Positions 49,201-59,447 of a stretch of 64,000 bases of DNA are shown piece after piece. Under the pieces are notes generated by a model, which worked only from the letters and a program-made list of their open reading frames with translations, was not told where the DNA came from and did no database searches. Made by a program: the position numbers and the translations under genes. The stretch is taken from NCBI RefSeq assembly GCF_932526225.1, contig NC_064037.1:11700203-11764202 (forward strand). Reading direction: 5' to 3'. Numbering within the stretch: position 1 is the stretch's first letter; the number at the start of each line of letters is the position of its first letter. This DNA is from Nematostella vectensis (taxonomy: Eukaryota; Cnidaria; Anthozoa; Actiniaria; Edwardsiidae).

Positions 49201-52022
49201 TGTATGTTGGTATCCCGTCCCTCCCCTCCTCAGGTCTGTTCGTTCCTCAGGAGTGTTGGCGTGTGTATGTTGGTATCTCGTCCCTCCCCTCCTCAGGTCT
49301 GTACGTTCCTCACGAGTGCTGGCGTGTGTATGTTGGTATCCCGTCCCTCCCCTCCTCAGGTCTGTACGTTCCTCAGGATTGCTGGCGTGTGTATGTTGGT
49401 ATCTCGTCCCTCCCCTCCTCAGGTCTGTACGTTCCTCAGGTGTGCTGGCGTGTATATGTTGGTATCTCGTCCCTCCCCTCCTCAGGTCTGTACGTTCCTC
49501 AGGAGTGCTGGCGTGTGTATGTTGGTATCTCGTCCCTCCCCTCCTCAGGTCTGTACGTTCCTCAGGAGTGCTGGCGTGTGTTTGTTGGTATCCCGTCCCC
49601 CCCCTCCTCAGGTTTGTACGTTCCTCAGGAGTGTTGGCGTGTGTATGTTGGTATCTCGTCCCTCCCCTCCTCAGGTCTGTACGTTCCTCAGGAGTGCTGG
49701 CGTGTGTATGTTGGTATCCCGTCCCTCCCCTCCTCAGGTCTGTACGTTCCTCAGGATTGCTGGCGTGTGTATGTTGGTATCTCGTCCCTCCCCTCCTCAG
49801 GTCTGTACGTTCCTCACGAGTGCTGGCGTGTGTATGTTGGTATCCCGTCCCTCCCCTCCTCAGGTCTGTACGTTCCTCAGGATTGCTGGCGTGTGTATGT
49901 TGGTATCTCGTCCCCCCCCCCTCAGGTCTGTACGTTCCTCACGAGTGCTGGCGTGTGTATGTTGGTATCTCGTCCCTCCCCTCCTCAGGTTTGTACGTTC
50001 CTCACAAGTGCTGGCGTGTATATGTTGGTATCTCGTCCCTCCCCTCCTCAGGTCTGTACGTTCCTCACGAGTGCTGGCGTGTGTATGTTGGTATCTCGTC
50101 CCTCCCCTCCTCAGGTCTGTACGTTCCTTAGGAGTGCTGGCGTGTGTATGTTGGTATCTCGTCCCTCCCCTCCTCAGGTCTGTACGTTCCTCAGGAGTGC
50201 TGGCGTGTGTCTGTTGGTATCTCGTCCCTCCCCTCCTCAGGTCTGTACGTTCCTCAGGAGTGCTGGCGTGTGTATGTTGGTATCTCGTCCCTCCCCTCCT
50301 CAGGTCTGTACGTTCCTTAGGAGTGCTGGCGTGTGTATGTTGGTATCTCGTCCCTCCCCTCCTCAGGTCTGTACATTCCTCAGGAGTGCTGGCGTGTATG
50401 TTGGTATCTCGTCCCTCCCCTCAGGTTTGTACGTTCCTCAGGAGTGCTGGCGTGTGTATGTTGGTATCTCGTCCCTCCCCTCCTCAGGTCTGTTCGTTCC
50501 TCAGGAGTGCTGGCGTGTGTATGTTGGTATCTCGTCCCTCCCCTCCTCAGGTCTGTACGTTCCTTAGGAGTGCTGGCGTGTGTATGTTGGTATCTCGTCC
50601 CTCCCCTCCTCAGGTCTGTACATTCCTCAGGAGTGCTGGCGTGTATGTTGGTATCTCGTCCCTCCCCTCAGGTTTGTACGTTCCTCAGGAGTGCTGGCGT
50701 GTGTATGTTGGTATCTCGTCCCTCCCCTCCTCAGGTCTGTTCGTTCCTCAGGAGTGCTGGCGTGTGTATGTTGGTATCTCGTCCCTCCCCTCCTCAGGTC
50801 TGTTCGTTCCTCAGGAGTGCTGGCGTGTGTATGTTGGTATCTCGTCCCTCCCCTCCTCAGGAGTGCTGGCGTGTGTATGTTGGTATCTCGTCCCTCCCCT
50901 CCTCAGGTCTGTACGTTCCTCACGAGTGCTGGCGTGTGTATGTTGGTATCTCGTCCCTCCCCTCCTCAGGTCTGTACGTTCCTCACGAGTGCTGGCGTGT
51001 GTATGTTGGTATCTCGTCCCTCCCCTCCTCAGGTCTGTACCTTCCTTAGGAGTGCGGTCATGTATGTAGTCGATTGACAAAACGTTGTCGTCCACCGGCT
51101 TTGCGACTACGCGACAAGCCCGCATGTAAGCATGGGTAAAAACCACTGTAGCGCATAACTGCATTTATTAGCCACTGTATAACTTCAGACTTAGACGCAG
51201 TAGCGGTGGCTAATATATGCAGCTAGGCGCTTCAATGTTTTTTTACCCATGCTTACATACGGGCTTGTAGCGTAGTCGCGAAGCCGGTGGACGATAACGG
51301 TTTGTGAATCGACTGTATGATCTATTGTCCCTCCCCTCCTCCGGTATGTATTTTCGTCAGGAGCGCGGTCATGTGTATGCGATCATCAGGTTTACGGCCG
51401 TGTTTATGTATTTGATCTCTCGTCCCCCCCACCGCCATCCCCCTCTTAGGTCTGTACGTTCGTCAGAAGTGCTGCCATGTGTATGTATCCGATCTTTCAC
51501 CCCTTCCCTCTTAGGTCTGTACGTCCATCAGGAGTGCAGGCTTGTGCGTTGGCAAGGTCAACAGAAGGATCGACACGTCCAACGTCACTGAGGCCTGGGT
51601 ACTAGGTAAACACACTTCTCACGCGTTTTAAATACCATGATTTTGATAGTTTTTTTCAATTTGATATATATTTTTATAACGTTAAGATATATGGAATTTT
51701 AATTTTTAATTGTATATTTGCATTGCACTTTAAATAAGAGACAAAAGCACCTTAAAACTGAATCATACAGCAAATATTTACCTAAATATTTAACAAAAAT
51801 GTCATGTCTGGAAGAATACATGCGTACCAAGCCTCGCTTTTGTGCACATGAATGCTGGTAGTTTAAATATCCATACGAAACATGTATGCAAGAGAGTAGC
51901 TGGATTGTGTTATTATTTTTTCTTTTCTAGACTCGATAACAGAGCACTCCGTACTGTCATTCTGTACGTACGCCTTGAACTCACCGGCGCGGAGCAGGAG
52001 AGAGGAGAGTCCCACCTACTAG
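37279..52022 (+). CDS. MCPH1: Microcephalin (BRCT-domain DNA damage and chromosome condensation protein)
   Basis: 18 exons: 37279-37335, 38377-38662, 39573-39658, 39839-39874, 40180-40411, 41901-41963, 42249-42289, 42363-42432, 42530-42595, 42917-43072, 43478-43846, 45124-45995, 46284-46321, 46483-46645, 47735-47812, 48098-48238, 51515-51605, 51931-52022. They sum to 2937 nt (978 aa) with all phases compatible. BRCT1 (about residues 115-200) shows GVVAFIDVRS, GATVVRKF, VTHVIFKDG, VTVLWVESC and the microcephalin-type follow-on KRTKSMQPKSFEED. A long basic and serine-rich linker (about 220-778) includes AT-hook-like GRGRPR. BRCT2 (RRSMVLTSM, GGFYIADKA, TTHVIAGSPRRTLNVL, GCWLVSPEW) and BRCT3 (ELIHLITLCGGN, EAWVLDSI) form the C-terminal tandem pair, which in vertebrates binds phosphorylated histone H2AX. 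Family role: checkpoint signalling and control of condensin II. The linker is not conserved by eye. Intron 16 is swollen by a minisatellite copied from exon 17. Confidence 0.92.
42650..42727. repeat. Perfect 16-bp inverted repeat in MCPH1 intron 9
   Basis: TTTTGCCGGCGTCGCG at 42650-42665 pairs exactly with CGCGACGCCGGCAAAA at 42712-42727, with a 46-bp loop. It begins about 55 bp after the exon 9 donor. Confidence 0.85.
44609..44727. mobile_element. About 119-bp near-palindromic foldback element in MCPH1 intron 11
   Basis: The arms read CATGAGCCGTATTCAGTGC and GCATTGAATACGGCTCATG around a GAATCAATTTGATTGATTC centre, and extend outward through TATTAT/ATAATA. There is no ORF. It is typical of a MITE. 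Confidence 0.72.
47130..47760 (+). repeat. Degenerate 70-75-bp repeats copying the MCPH1 exon 15 acceptor
   Basis: Cores at about 47174, 47242 and 47649 read GTTGATCTATCCCAAG then TCGATGAAGTCCC-like sequence. They match the genuine GTTTATCTATCCCTAG/GTGATGAAGTCCC at 47718-47747. Between the second and third core lies about 340 bp of other sequence (47297-47636) starting GGACCTTAAGCAACGACGAC, apparently an insertion. Confidence 0.75.
48263..51060 (+). repeat. 63-bp minisatellite, about 44 copies, derived from the MCPH1 exon 17 acceptor
   Basis: Units are spaced 63 bp (for example 48289 and 48352). Each carries a pyrimidine-rich tract, a TCAG or TTAG, then GTCTGTACGTTCCTCAGGAG and TGCTGGCGTGTGTATGTTGG. 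True exon 17 starts at 51515 after CCCTCTTAG with GTCTGTACGTCCATCAGGAG. Because 63 is divisible by three and the unit has no stop in any forward frame, very long open frames run through it. These are repeat artefacts, not genes. A few units are shortened near 50400 and 50660. Confidence 0.95.
51067..51314. mobile_element. 248-bp foldback element inserted in the minisatellite
   Basis: Arms of about 105 bp pair AGTCGATTGACAAAACGTTG with the complement of the right end CGTTTGTGAATCGACT-like sequence. They continue through CCACCGGCTT and CCCATGCTTACAT. GTATG flanks both sides (51062-51066 and 51315-51319), a candidate 5-bp target duplication. It sits inside a terminal repeat unit, so it arrived after the array began to form. 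Confidence 0.78.
51331..51514 (+). repeat. Degenerate 63-bp-type units immediately before MCPH1 exon 17
   Basis: Two diverged units lie near 51331-51395 and 51440-51505. The latter reads CTCTTAGGTCTGTACGTTCG and ends at the true acceptor at 51514. They link the array directly to the exon from which it appears to derive. Confidence 0.8.
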
Positions 52023-52224
52023 CACCTCCAGTAGGTCGTACTAGGAATAATCTACTTTTAGATACTATAAAATAGTTGCTGTAACTAGCGCTGCTTCAAC
52101 CTACCTGACTACCAAGCAGGTCCACCACGCCAATGCCACCCCGCCCCGCCCCTCCCCTCCCCTCCCCTCCCAACCATCACATCCATTCGTTCAAAAAAGG
52201 GGTATGATTAGAACCTCAAACAGA

Positions 52225-52385
52225 AACTGGTTATTCAGGATTTTCCGCCAACAGACCTTAACTGGTTATTCAGGATTTTCCGCCAACAGACCTTAACTGG
52301 TTATTCAGGATTTTCCGCCAACAGGCCTTAACTGGTTAGTCAGGATTTTCCGCCAACAGACCTTAACTGGTTATTCAGATTTTCG
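52225..52385. repeat. 35-bp minisatellite, five copies
   Basis: Units begin at 52225, 52260, 52295, 52330 and 52365 with AACTGGTTATTCAGGATTTT. It lies 200 bp past the MCPH1 stop codon, possibly in its 3' UTR or just beyond. Confidence 0.93.
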
Positions 52386-52577
52386 CGCTATTTCAAAATG
52401 AGCTAAAACTCCATTAGAATATTCGTATCCAGCTGGGGCGTCACATGTCCGGTAAATATGGGTTGGTGGATAAGATGGGCGCTATAAGTAGGAATGGATC
52501 ATATTCATTATTTTTAATCTAGTATTATAAATACTATGGGCTATGATTGAGTATTTGATGCTCCACCTGCCAGTTGA

Positions 52578-53372
52578 TTCCCTGCTAGCGGAGGCCTCTT
52601 TTCTCTGTATTTCGCTGGGCTGGAGTTCGCGAGGAAAAGATGCCTCTGCCATGGGTCGCAAGTTTGTTTGATCAAACCGCCGTCCACGATCGTGGACGGG
52701 AGATCCAGAACGCATGCTCCGTTCCATTAATTATTGGCCACTATTTGAGCCCACAATGTCTAGCGCATGCTTGAAACGTATATCCGCTGCGGGATAATAA
52801 GCCCGCATTCGAAACGGCGTCCTCCGTAGAAATATCACGCGACGAATTATAAAAGAAGCCATTCAATGCCTCATCTTCATTCAGAATTTTCTCTCTTTTG
52901 ACTAACGAGTCAATCTTCCGTTTACAGGTTTTGCATATTCTTCTGGAAATAGCTGATCTAAGTTTACCAAAAAGTTTTGTAACACAGTCCAACTGTGCGA
53001 TATTTACATTGAAGAAACTCGCCTGCCCAGATGTCTTGAAATTAATCCCACAAACAAGACAAAACTCGTCTTTGCTGCGTTTGCTGTACAATCTTTTTAG
53101 TGACGTTTTAGGTGATTGAAATTGAACAGTTGTTTTCTTCTTTCGAAGAGGAGAACTAACCGGAGTTTGATTCATGATTTTCGACGAAACCCATGCAAAG
53201 CATATTAGCATATTGACAGCTTTCGCGCGATGGTACGGGTTTTGGCACGTTGGTCGCTTATTAACGCTCACGCATGCGCAACAAAACCAGTTTCGATCCA
53301 TGGCAGAGGTCTTTTCCTCGCGAACGCCAGCACAGCGAAATACAGAGAAAAGAGGCCTCTGCTAGCAGGGAA
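52578..53372. mobile_element. 795-bp MULE-like DNA transposon with long TIRs and 9-bp target duplication
   Basis: Both ends begin TTCCCTGCTAGC(A/G)GAGGCCTC, reading inward. The inverted repeats align over about 84 bp with a few mismatches and one 2-bp gap. The exact 9-bp sequence GCCAGTTGA flanks both sides (52569-52577 and 53373-53381). Long TIRs plus a 9-bp duplication are the hallmark of Mutator-like elements. No transposase is present, so the element is non-autonomous, and it carries one ORF. Confidence 0.85.
52741..53301 (-). CDS. Cysteine-rich ORF carried inside the MULE-like element
   Basis: A 186-codon frame starts at 53301 inside the right TIR; a second in-frame ATG (MNQTPVSS) lies about 43 codons later. 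The core has CLVCG, a spacer of about 40 residues, then RRICKTCKRKID. This CxxC...CxxC layout resembles a four-cysteine zinc-binding module such as a ZAD-type domain, preceded by a basic region (LRKKKTTV). No transposase catalytic motifs are visible. It may be a captured host gene fragment, an element-encoded DNA-binding protein, or a decayed remnant. Confidence 0.5.
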   Translation of the reverse strand: MDRNWFCCACVSVNKRPTCQNPYHRAKAVNMLICFAWVSSKIMNQTPVSSPLRKKKTTVQFQSPKTSLKRLYSKRSKDEFCLVCGINFKTSGQASFFNVNIAQLDCVTKLFGKLRSAISRRICKTCKRKIDSLVKREKILNEDEALNGFFYNSSRDISTEDAVSNAGLLSRSGYTFQACARHCGLK

Positions 53373-53739
53373 GCCAGTTGACTTTGTAGTCAAATAAGGG
53401 ATCAAATACCACAAAGGCGTGGCGGCGTGAGCCTGCGTGTAATTTAAAACATAGACAATGATTGCAGAACATTAGAGCTGTGGGCAATGTATATTATGAA
53501 AGTCTTAACTAAATTATTCAAGCTAAGAATGTATCTTGTGTATCAAAAGAATTCTACTTCTACCAGTTCTGCGTGCTTTGTTTTTTTTATTGGCGCGCCA
53601 CATCGTTCTTCCTTGAATTACACCTCAATATTTCAAGCTCTTCTGTCTAAGACATTTAAACATTCAATGATAATATTTTACAACCGTTTGTCACGACAAA
53701 TAAAATCATGCTCTGGTTAGTTGGAATAAGACAGTAGCT

Positions 53740-54090
53740 CGCGCTCAGTCGAATCACACTCGGGTGTGCATTTTTATGTCCCGAATAGATCTATTCACAT
53801 ACGGTTTTTATGGGTAGCTCGGTTCACACATGATCGTGCGTGTGATGTCCTCAATAGCTCGATGCAGGCTATGTCCCGAGTAGCTCGGTTGTGCATGTTA
53901 TGCCCTTAATAACGTTGTTCACACATGGGTTTGCATGCCATTGTAGCCCGGTATCCCTATCCTATCATGTAATGTCCTGGGTAGCTACTGTAGGTTATGT
54001 GCTGACACACAGATATGCAGGCTATGTCCCGAGTACCTCAGTTCCCATTTATCTATTTATTGCATCATGTAAGGAGTAGCTTAGTTTTCT
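53740..54090. repeat. Degenerate edge of the GTAGCTCGG minisatellite
   Basis: Irregularly spaced GTAGCTCGG / ATGTCCCGAGTAGCTC phrases with diverged spacers, apparently older units bordering the homogeneous array that follows. Confidence 0.75.
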
Positions 54091-56225
54091 CATTAGTGTG
54101 TATATGTTACGAGTAGCTCGGTTCTCTTATGGGTGTGTATATGTTACGAGTAGCTCGCTTCTCCCATGGGTGTGTATATGTTACGAGTAGCTCGGTTCTC
54201 TCATGGGTGTGTATATGTTACGAGTAGCTCGGTTTTCATGGGTGTGTATATGTTACGAGTAGCTCGGTTCTCTCATGGGTGTGTATATGTTATGAGTACC
54301 TCGGTTCTCTCATGGGTGTGTATATGTTACGAGTAGCTCGGTTTTCATGGGTGTGTATATGTTACGAGTAGCTCGGTTCTCTCATGGGAGTGTATATGTT
54401 ACGAGTAGCTCGGTTCTCTCGTGGGTGTGTATATGTTACGAGTAGCTCGGTTCTCTCATGGGTGTGTATATGTTACGAGTAGCTCGGTTCTCTCATGGGT
54501 GTGTATATGTTACGAGTACCTCGGTTCTATCATGGGTGTGTATATGTTACGAGTAGCCCGGTTCTCTCATGGGTGTGTATATGTTACGAGTAGCTCGGTT
54601 CTCATGGGTGTGTATATGTTACGAGTAGCTCGGTTCTCTCATGGGTGTGTATATGTTACGAGTAGCTCGGTTCTCTCATGGGTGTGTATATGTTACGAGT
54701 AGCTCGGTTCTCTCATGGGTGTGTATATGTTACGAGTAGCTCGGTTCTCTCATGGGTGTGTATATGTTACGAGTAGCTCCGTTCTCTCATGGGTGTGTAT
54801 ATGTTACGAGTACCTCGGTTCTCTCATGGGTGTGTATATGTTACGCGTAGCTCGGTTCTCATGGGTGTGTATATGTTACGAGTAGCTCGGTTCTTTCATG
54901 GGTGTGTATATGTTACGAGTACCTCGGTTCTATCATGGGTGTGTATATGTTACGGGTACCTCGGTGAGTAAGTACGTAGCTGCTTTGTCTCCTATTATCT
55001 TTGTTCTACAAAGGAGTTCTTTTGTCTCTATTCTTCTCGTTCTTTGTGTCGAGGTGCGGATATTGTTCATTTGCCCAATCAAATTGTAGCTTGTAAGAGC
55101 TGCGTACTGACCCACCTCGGTTCTCTCATGGGTGTGTATATGTTACGAGTAGCTCGGTTCTCTCATGGGTGTGTATATGTTACGAGTAGCTCGGTTCTCT
55201 CATGGGTGTGTATATGTTACGAGTAGCTCGGTTCTCATGGGTGTGTATATGTTACGAGTAGCTCGCTTCTCTCATGGGTGTGTATATGTTACGAGTAGCT
55301 CGGTTCTCATGGGTGTGTATATGTTACGAGTAGCTCCGTTCTCTCATGGGTGTGTATATGTTACGAGTAGCTCGGTTCTCTCATGGGTGTGTATATGTTA
55401 CGAGTACCTCGGTTCTCGCATGGGTGTGTATATGTTACGAGTAGCTCCGTTCTCTCATGGGTGTGTATATGTTACGAGTAGCTCGGTTCTCTCATGGGTG
55501 TGTATATGTTACGAGTAGCTCGGTTCTCTCATGGGTGTGTATAAGTTACGAGTAGCTCGGTTCTCTCATGGGTGTGTATATGTTACGAGTAGCTCGGTTC
55601 TCTCATGGGTGTGTATATGTTACGAGTAGCTCGGTTCTCATGGGTGTTTATATGTTACGAGTAGCTCGGTTCTCTCATGGGTGTGTATATGTTACGAGTA
55701 GCTCGGTTCTCTCATGGGTGTGTATATGTTACGAGTAGCTCGGTTCTCATGGGTGTGTATATGTTACGAGTAGCTCGCTTCTCTCATGGGTGTGTATATG
55801 TTACGAGTAGCTCGGTTCTCATGGGTGTGTATATGTTACGAGTAGCTCCGTTCTCTCATGGGTGTGTATATGTTACGAGTAGCTCGGTTCTCTCATGGGT
55901 GTGTATATGTTACGAGTAGCTCCGTTCTCTCATGGGTGTATATATGTTACGAGTAGCTCGGTTCCCTCATGGGTGTGTATATGTTACGAGTAGCTCGGTT
56001 CTCTCATGGGTGTGTATATGTTACGAGTAGCTCGGTTCTCTCATGGGTGTGTATATGTTACGAGTAGCTCGGTTCTCTCATGGGTGTGTATATGTTACGA
56101 GTAGCTCCGTTCTCTCATGGGTGTGTATATGTTACGAGTAGCTCGGTTCTCTCATGGGAGTGTATATGTTACGAGTAGCTCGGTTCTCTCATGGCTGTGC
56201 ATATGTTACGAGTAGCTCGGTGATA
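54091..56225. repeat. 37-bp minisatellite array, about 55 copies
   Basis: The main unit contains GGTTCTCTCATGGGTGTGTA and TATGTTACGAGTAGCTC (37 bp). A 34-bp variant lacking one CTC recurs. Variant units containing TACCTCGG or AGCTCCG occur in repeated higher-order order. A unique segment of about 150 bp (54966-55115) interrupts the array. Short open frames on the + strand are repeat artefacts. It lies between the MULE-like element and the Id gene, not in a recognised intron. Confidence 0.95.
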
Positions 56226-58754
56226 GTGACCCCTATCCTTCCAATCTTGTCATCCTGTGTTATGTGATGAGTGACCCTATCCCCGTGTCGCCCTCTCATC
56301 GCCCAGATGTGCCAAACTCTTCTGTTTTACTCCAATATGAATTCCCCTCGTCTAGACACGACGAGACCGGGTGTTTCGATAAAATCTAGCCGTAGAGATG
56401 TGATGCATTATGAATTGCCCCTCGCTCAAGAGCGCTCGCAAATGTGCCATCATTGAATCGCACTAGCCGTGATTAATTACTTAAGGTGCATTGGGGGCTT
56501 CCAATGTGCCCTCCGACAAGATGCTATCACGCAGCTTACACAGAATTTGCCTAAAGCATTCACAAATGCACGGCACAGATTGTTACGTTTATTATTCTAA
56601 GCTTGTACCTGATCGAGAAGGATGGGTTTTTGAGGAACTGTGTCAAGGTGTGTTTTCGTGGACCGTGTTGTTGCGTTCCATAGGGAGGAATGCTCCCCTC
56701 TTGAGTCTCGCGCCTTTACAGATACACAAGATAAGCCGCGTGGTGACGGCGATTATACATCTCTCAAGGGGCATTTCCGGTGCCGTTCCGCTACACTTCT
56801 AGCCTGGTGGCCTGTGAATTGCGTGACGCACGGGATCCCTTTTGCATCACGCAACAACAACAACAATCGAATCGATCCTACTGACGTCTTGTTGAATTCG
56901 GTGTGACATTCATGCCAGATTAATTTTGTTTGCACTCTGTCCTATTTCGTTAACAAACACTAGTTGTTTTGCGAAGAGATTAGACTTCTTAACAACATGT
57001 AACTCGAAAAGGGGCTAAATGGAGTGTTCTTGTTGTCCCAATAAAGTTTTTGTGCGTCTTGGGTTCGCTAAACGTCGAGTCAAGTACTAAAGTGTCGTCA
57101 CTTCTCAACGACCACTTCCGACCAGCTGAAAAATCAATTAGGCTAATTCCACGCCTAATAGCTTCGATCTATAGTAGCAAATTAGAAATCGATTATAGAC
57201 TGTTTTTCTCCGTAAAGAAGCAGACCTCACAGGCATATCAAACGACGCAATGTGTAAAGTGTTCTCTGCACCACGTTTATGTGCGCTGCTTGATGCTTGT
57301 GAGATAATGCGCTAGTTTCTGAGCGATAAAACAGGCTTGCAAAACAGCGCTAGAAACACGCCTGCTTTCTGTATTTAGTCGGCTCTTGGTGGGAGCAAAG
57401 TAAAACGTTTTTGCAGCAGGCAGAAAAGCATTTTGATCTGGCATTTGTGCAGCATGCGCACACTAAATACAAACCTATTGATTTAGGGAGACAGGAAGGG
57501 TACAAAAATAGAACTGACTTGCACATTCATACCCAAAATTATAAATTTTATGCCAAACTATGTACACTTTAAGAACCATGTGCAACAGTCATTGTAGCAT
57601 TTGATGTGTCCGTCATGCGAGCATCCTTGGTGCGATTTCTCCATCATCTATCGGGGGTACGGTACATTGCTGGGTTAATCCTCTCTCGTTTGAGCGCAGA
57701 AAAGCCCACTTCTGACTGCCTGATAACTCTACCAAATGTCCAACTACTTGTACACGTGTGCAGACCAGTTGGTACTTAACTTAGTGGACCGCTAATGTTC
57801 TTATAACGGAACTATCAAAAGGTTCAATTCTCATTCCAAGTTACATCTTGGGGAAGTCTTAAAACTGAACTATAAAGAGGTTCCACTCTCACTTCAAGTT
57901 ACATCTTGGGGGACCTTTTATAGAAGGAAACAATAAAATTGATATTGTGATAGAAGATTATTTTGTCATGATTTACATTAAAGTATTTCCTTGAATGCCG
58001 GTTTGTCCCGAGGGCAAAAGGAGCTATTCCGTATCTCACAACGTCTCCTTCCCCTGCCACCGGGATCTCGGCTTGACACCATCAATGGGAGCTGGTTAGT
58101 GGCGGCTGATATACGCCAGACTTCACGGATCACGCCTGAATAAATGATGAACAGAAAGAAGATAAGAACCAGCTCGTGAAACCAACCCCTGCTCAATATC
58201 TCGACTAGAGATGGTCCTAATTATTACACTCTTGACAAAGTCTGCTCTATCTCTTCGTGAGCTCGAATCGACATTGACCAATGCACAAGACATCTGGCTA
58301 CAGGCGAAATTCTTCGAGGTTTTTCTTACGTTCTTTACAGCACTGGCTAAGATAACCGTGCCAAAACCCCCTTAGAGACTTTGTCAAAGCCTTTAGGCGT
58401 TTTTAAGGCTTTTCATTCTTGCTTTTATTTGTTTTACATAAGATGATGTTGTGGTCGTTTCGAGGTTTATGTAAAATGTGGGCATAACCGGAGTATATTT
58501 GCCGGTTGACTTGATTGTTCATTTGTTTTCAGCAATCTTAAAAAATGCAATGTCATTACGAAGCTATTAAGCACAACAAAAGGAAAATAAATTTGGACTC
58601 AAAAGAGCTGTTTACATTCTTGTGCTAATGATTTTTTGGGGGGGTCTTTTCGCTTTCCTTTCTCGCAACACAATAGAGCCCATTACTAGAACAGACACTT
58701 AAAGTTATTCAAAATTATTAAAGTTATAGTTAAGTGTTTAATGTTGAAAGAATT
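56226..58754. other. Intergenic region, no gene recognised
   Basis: A 103-codon frame at 56491-56802 has no family motif and no splice support, and I do not call it. A direct repeat of about 62 bp, with TTCAAGTTACATCTTGGGG, lies at about 57810-57917. A reverse-strand AATAAA (TTTATT near 58424-58429) may serve the Id gene. Confidence 0.55.
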
Positions 58755-59338
58755 TCATTTTAGTCGTGGTTGCCAGTCGAAGCACTCATTCTGAAATAGC
58801 CGTCATGTGTATACATTTTATCAAACTTGTACAAAGAACAATAAATAACTGATAAAAATTCATATTCTCTTTCTGAGACATGACTTTGTGCCCCTTTTGT
58901 TATGTCATTTTTGTGTTCAAAACGAAAAACAAAGATCGCTAAGGACGGAACAACATTCAGTCAAACAACAAATAAATGTTCGCAAATCAGGCATACCTTT
59001 TCGATGTCCTCGTTAAGTGAAATCGTGCTCAGAGGACTCCTGTTAACCCGGTTACTCCGGCGCCTTCTTCTATTTGCTGTCTGATTCTCCAGCGCGGTTT
59101 GGAGATCCAATATATAGTCAATAACATACTGCAAAATCTCGACTTTAGAGATTCTTCTTCCTACTGGCACATTAGGAACCATGTTTTTTAGTCTCTCATA
59201 GCATTCACTCATGTTATCATTACTATCTCGCTCGAATTCACTGAAAATGGAGGCACGAGTGATACTAGAAGCTGAGCGAATGGTAGCGCGTAAAGCTTCC
59301 TCGAATTTTGAATCCGTCGGCTTGGATTGTGGCTTCAT
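58755..59338 (-). CDS. Id-type HLH protein (inhibitor of DNA binding), dominant-negative bHLH partner
   Basis: Exon 1 is 58997-59338, starting at ATG 59338 (A at -3) and ending at GAAAAG/GTATGC. A likely second exon, 58755-58790, follows a TATTTCAG acceptor and adds 11 residues ([11 protein letters not shown]) and a stop, giving 125 aa in total. The HLH region (about residues 43-84) reads [16 protein letters not shown], then [20 protein letters not shown], the Id family signature. There is no basic DNA-binding region before helix 1, where an acidic EFERDSNDN stretch sits instead. Id proteins dimerise with E-protein bHLH factors and block their DNA binding, often downstream of BMP signalling. 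An unusual RRRRRSNR basic cluster follows helix 2. The HLH call is strong. The second exon is inference; reading through the donor would give a different 11-residue tail. Confidence 0.85.
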
Positions 59339-59411
59339 GTTCGCGAATGGCGTTGAGTCGGAGTCAGCAGAATGAGAGAGAGGTGAGCGCAGATGCTAAG
59401 AGAGTGCTGGT

Positions 59412-59447
59412 ATTTGACGTTCCCAGATCCTGTGCTGTGTTTTATAT
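59412..59447 (-). promoter_or_regulatory. TATA-box core promoter of the Id gene
   Basis: Reading the minus strand, CGATATAAAAC at about 59438-59448 lies about 100 bp before the start codon. With a typical 30-base spacing, transcription would begin near 59412, leaving a 5' UTR of about 75 bases. Confidence 0.6.

Noticed and set aside
48116-51077. Open frames of 313 to 791 codons in all three forward frames
   Set aside because: They follow from a stop-free 63-bp unit (3 x 21 codons) repeated about 44 times inside an MCPH1 intron. The composition is purely repeat-derived.
54091-56225. CRISPR-like regular repeats and short repetitive ORFs
   Set aside because: Units are contiguous 34-37-bp minisatellites with no unique spacers, in a eukaryotic context.
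56491-56802. 103-codon plus-strand frame
   Set aside because: It has no recognisable motif, no splice evidence and no codon pattern distinguishing it from chance.
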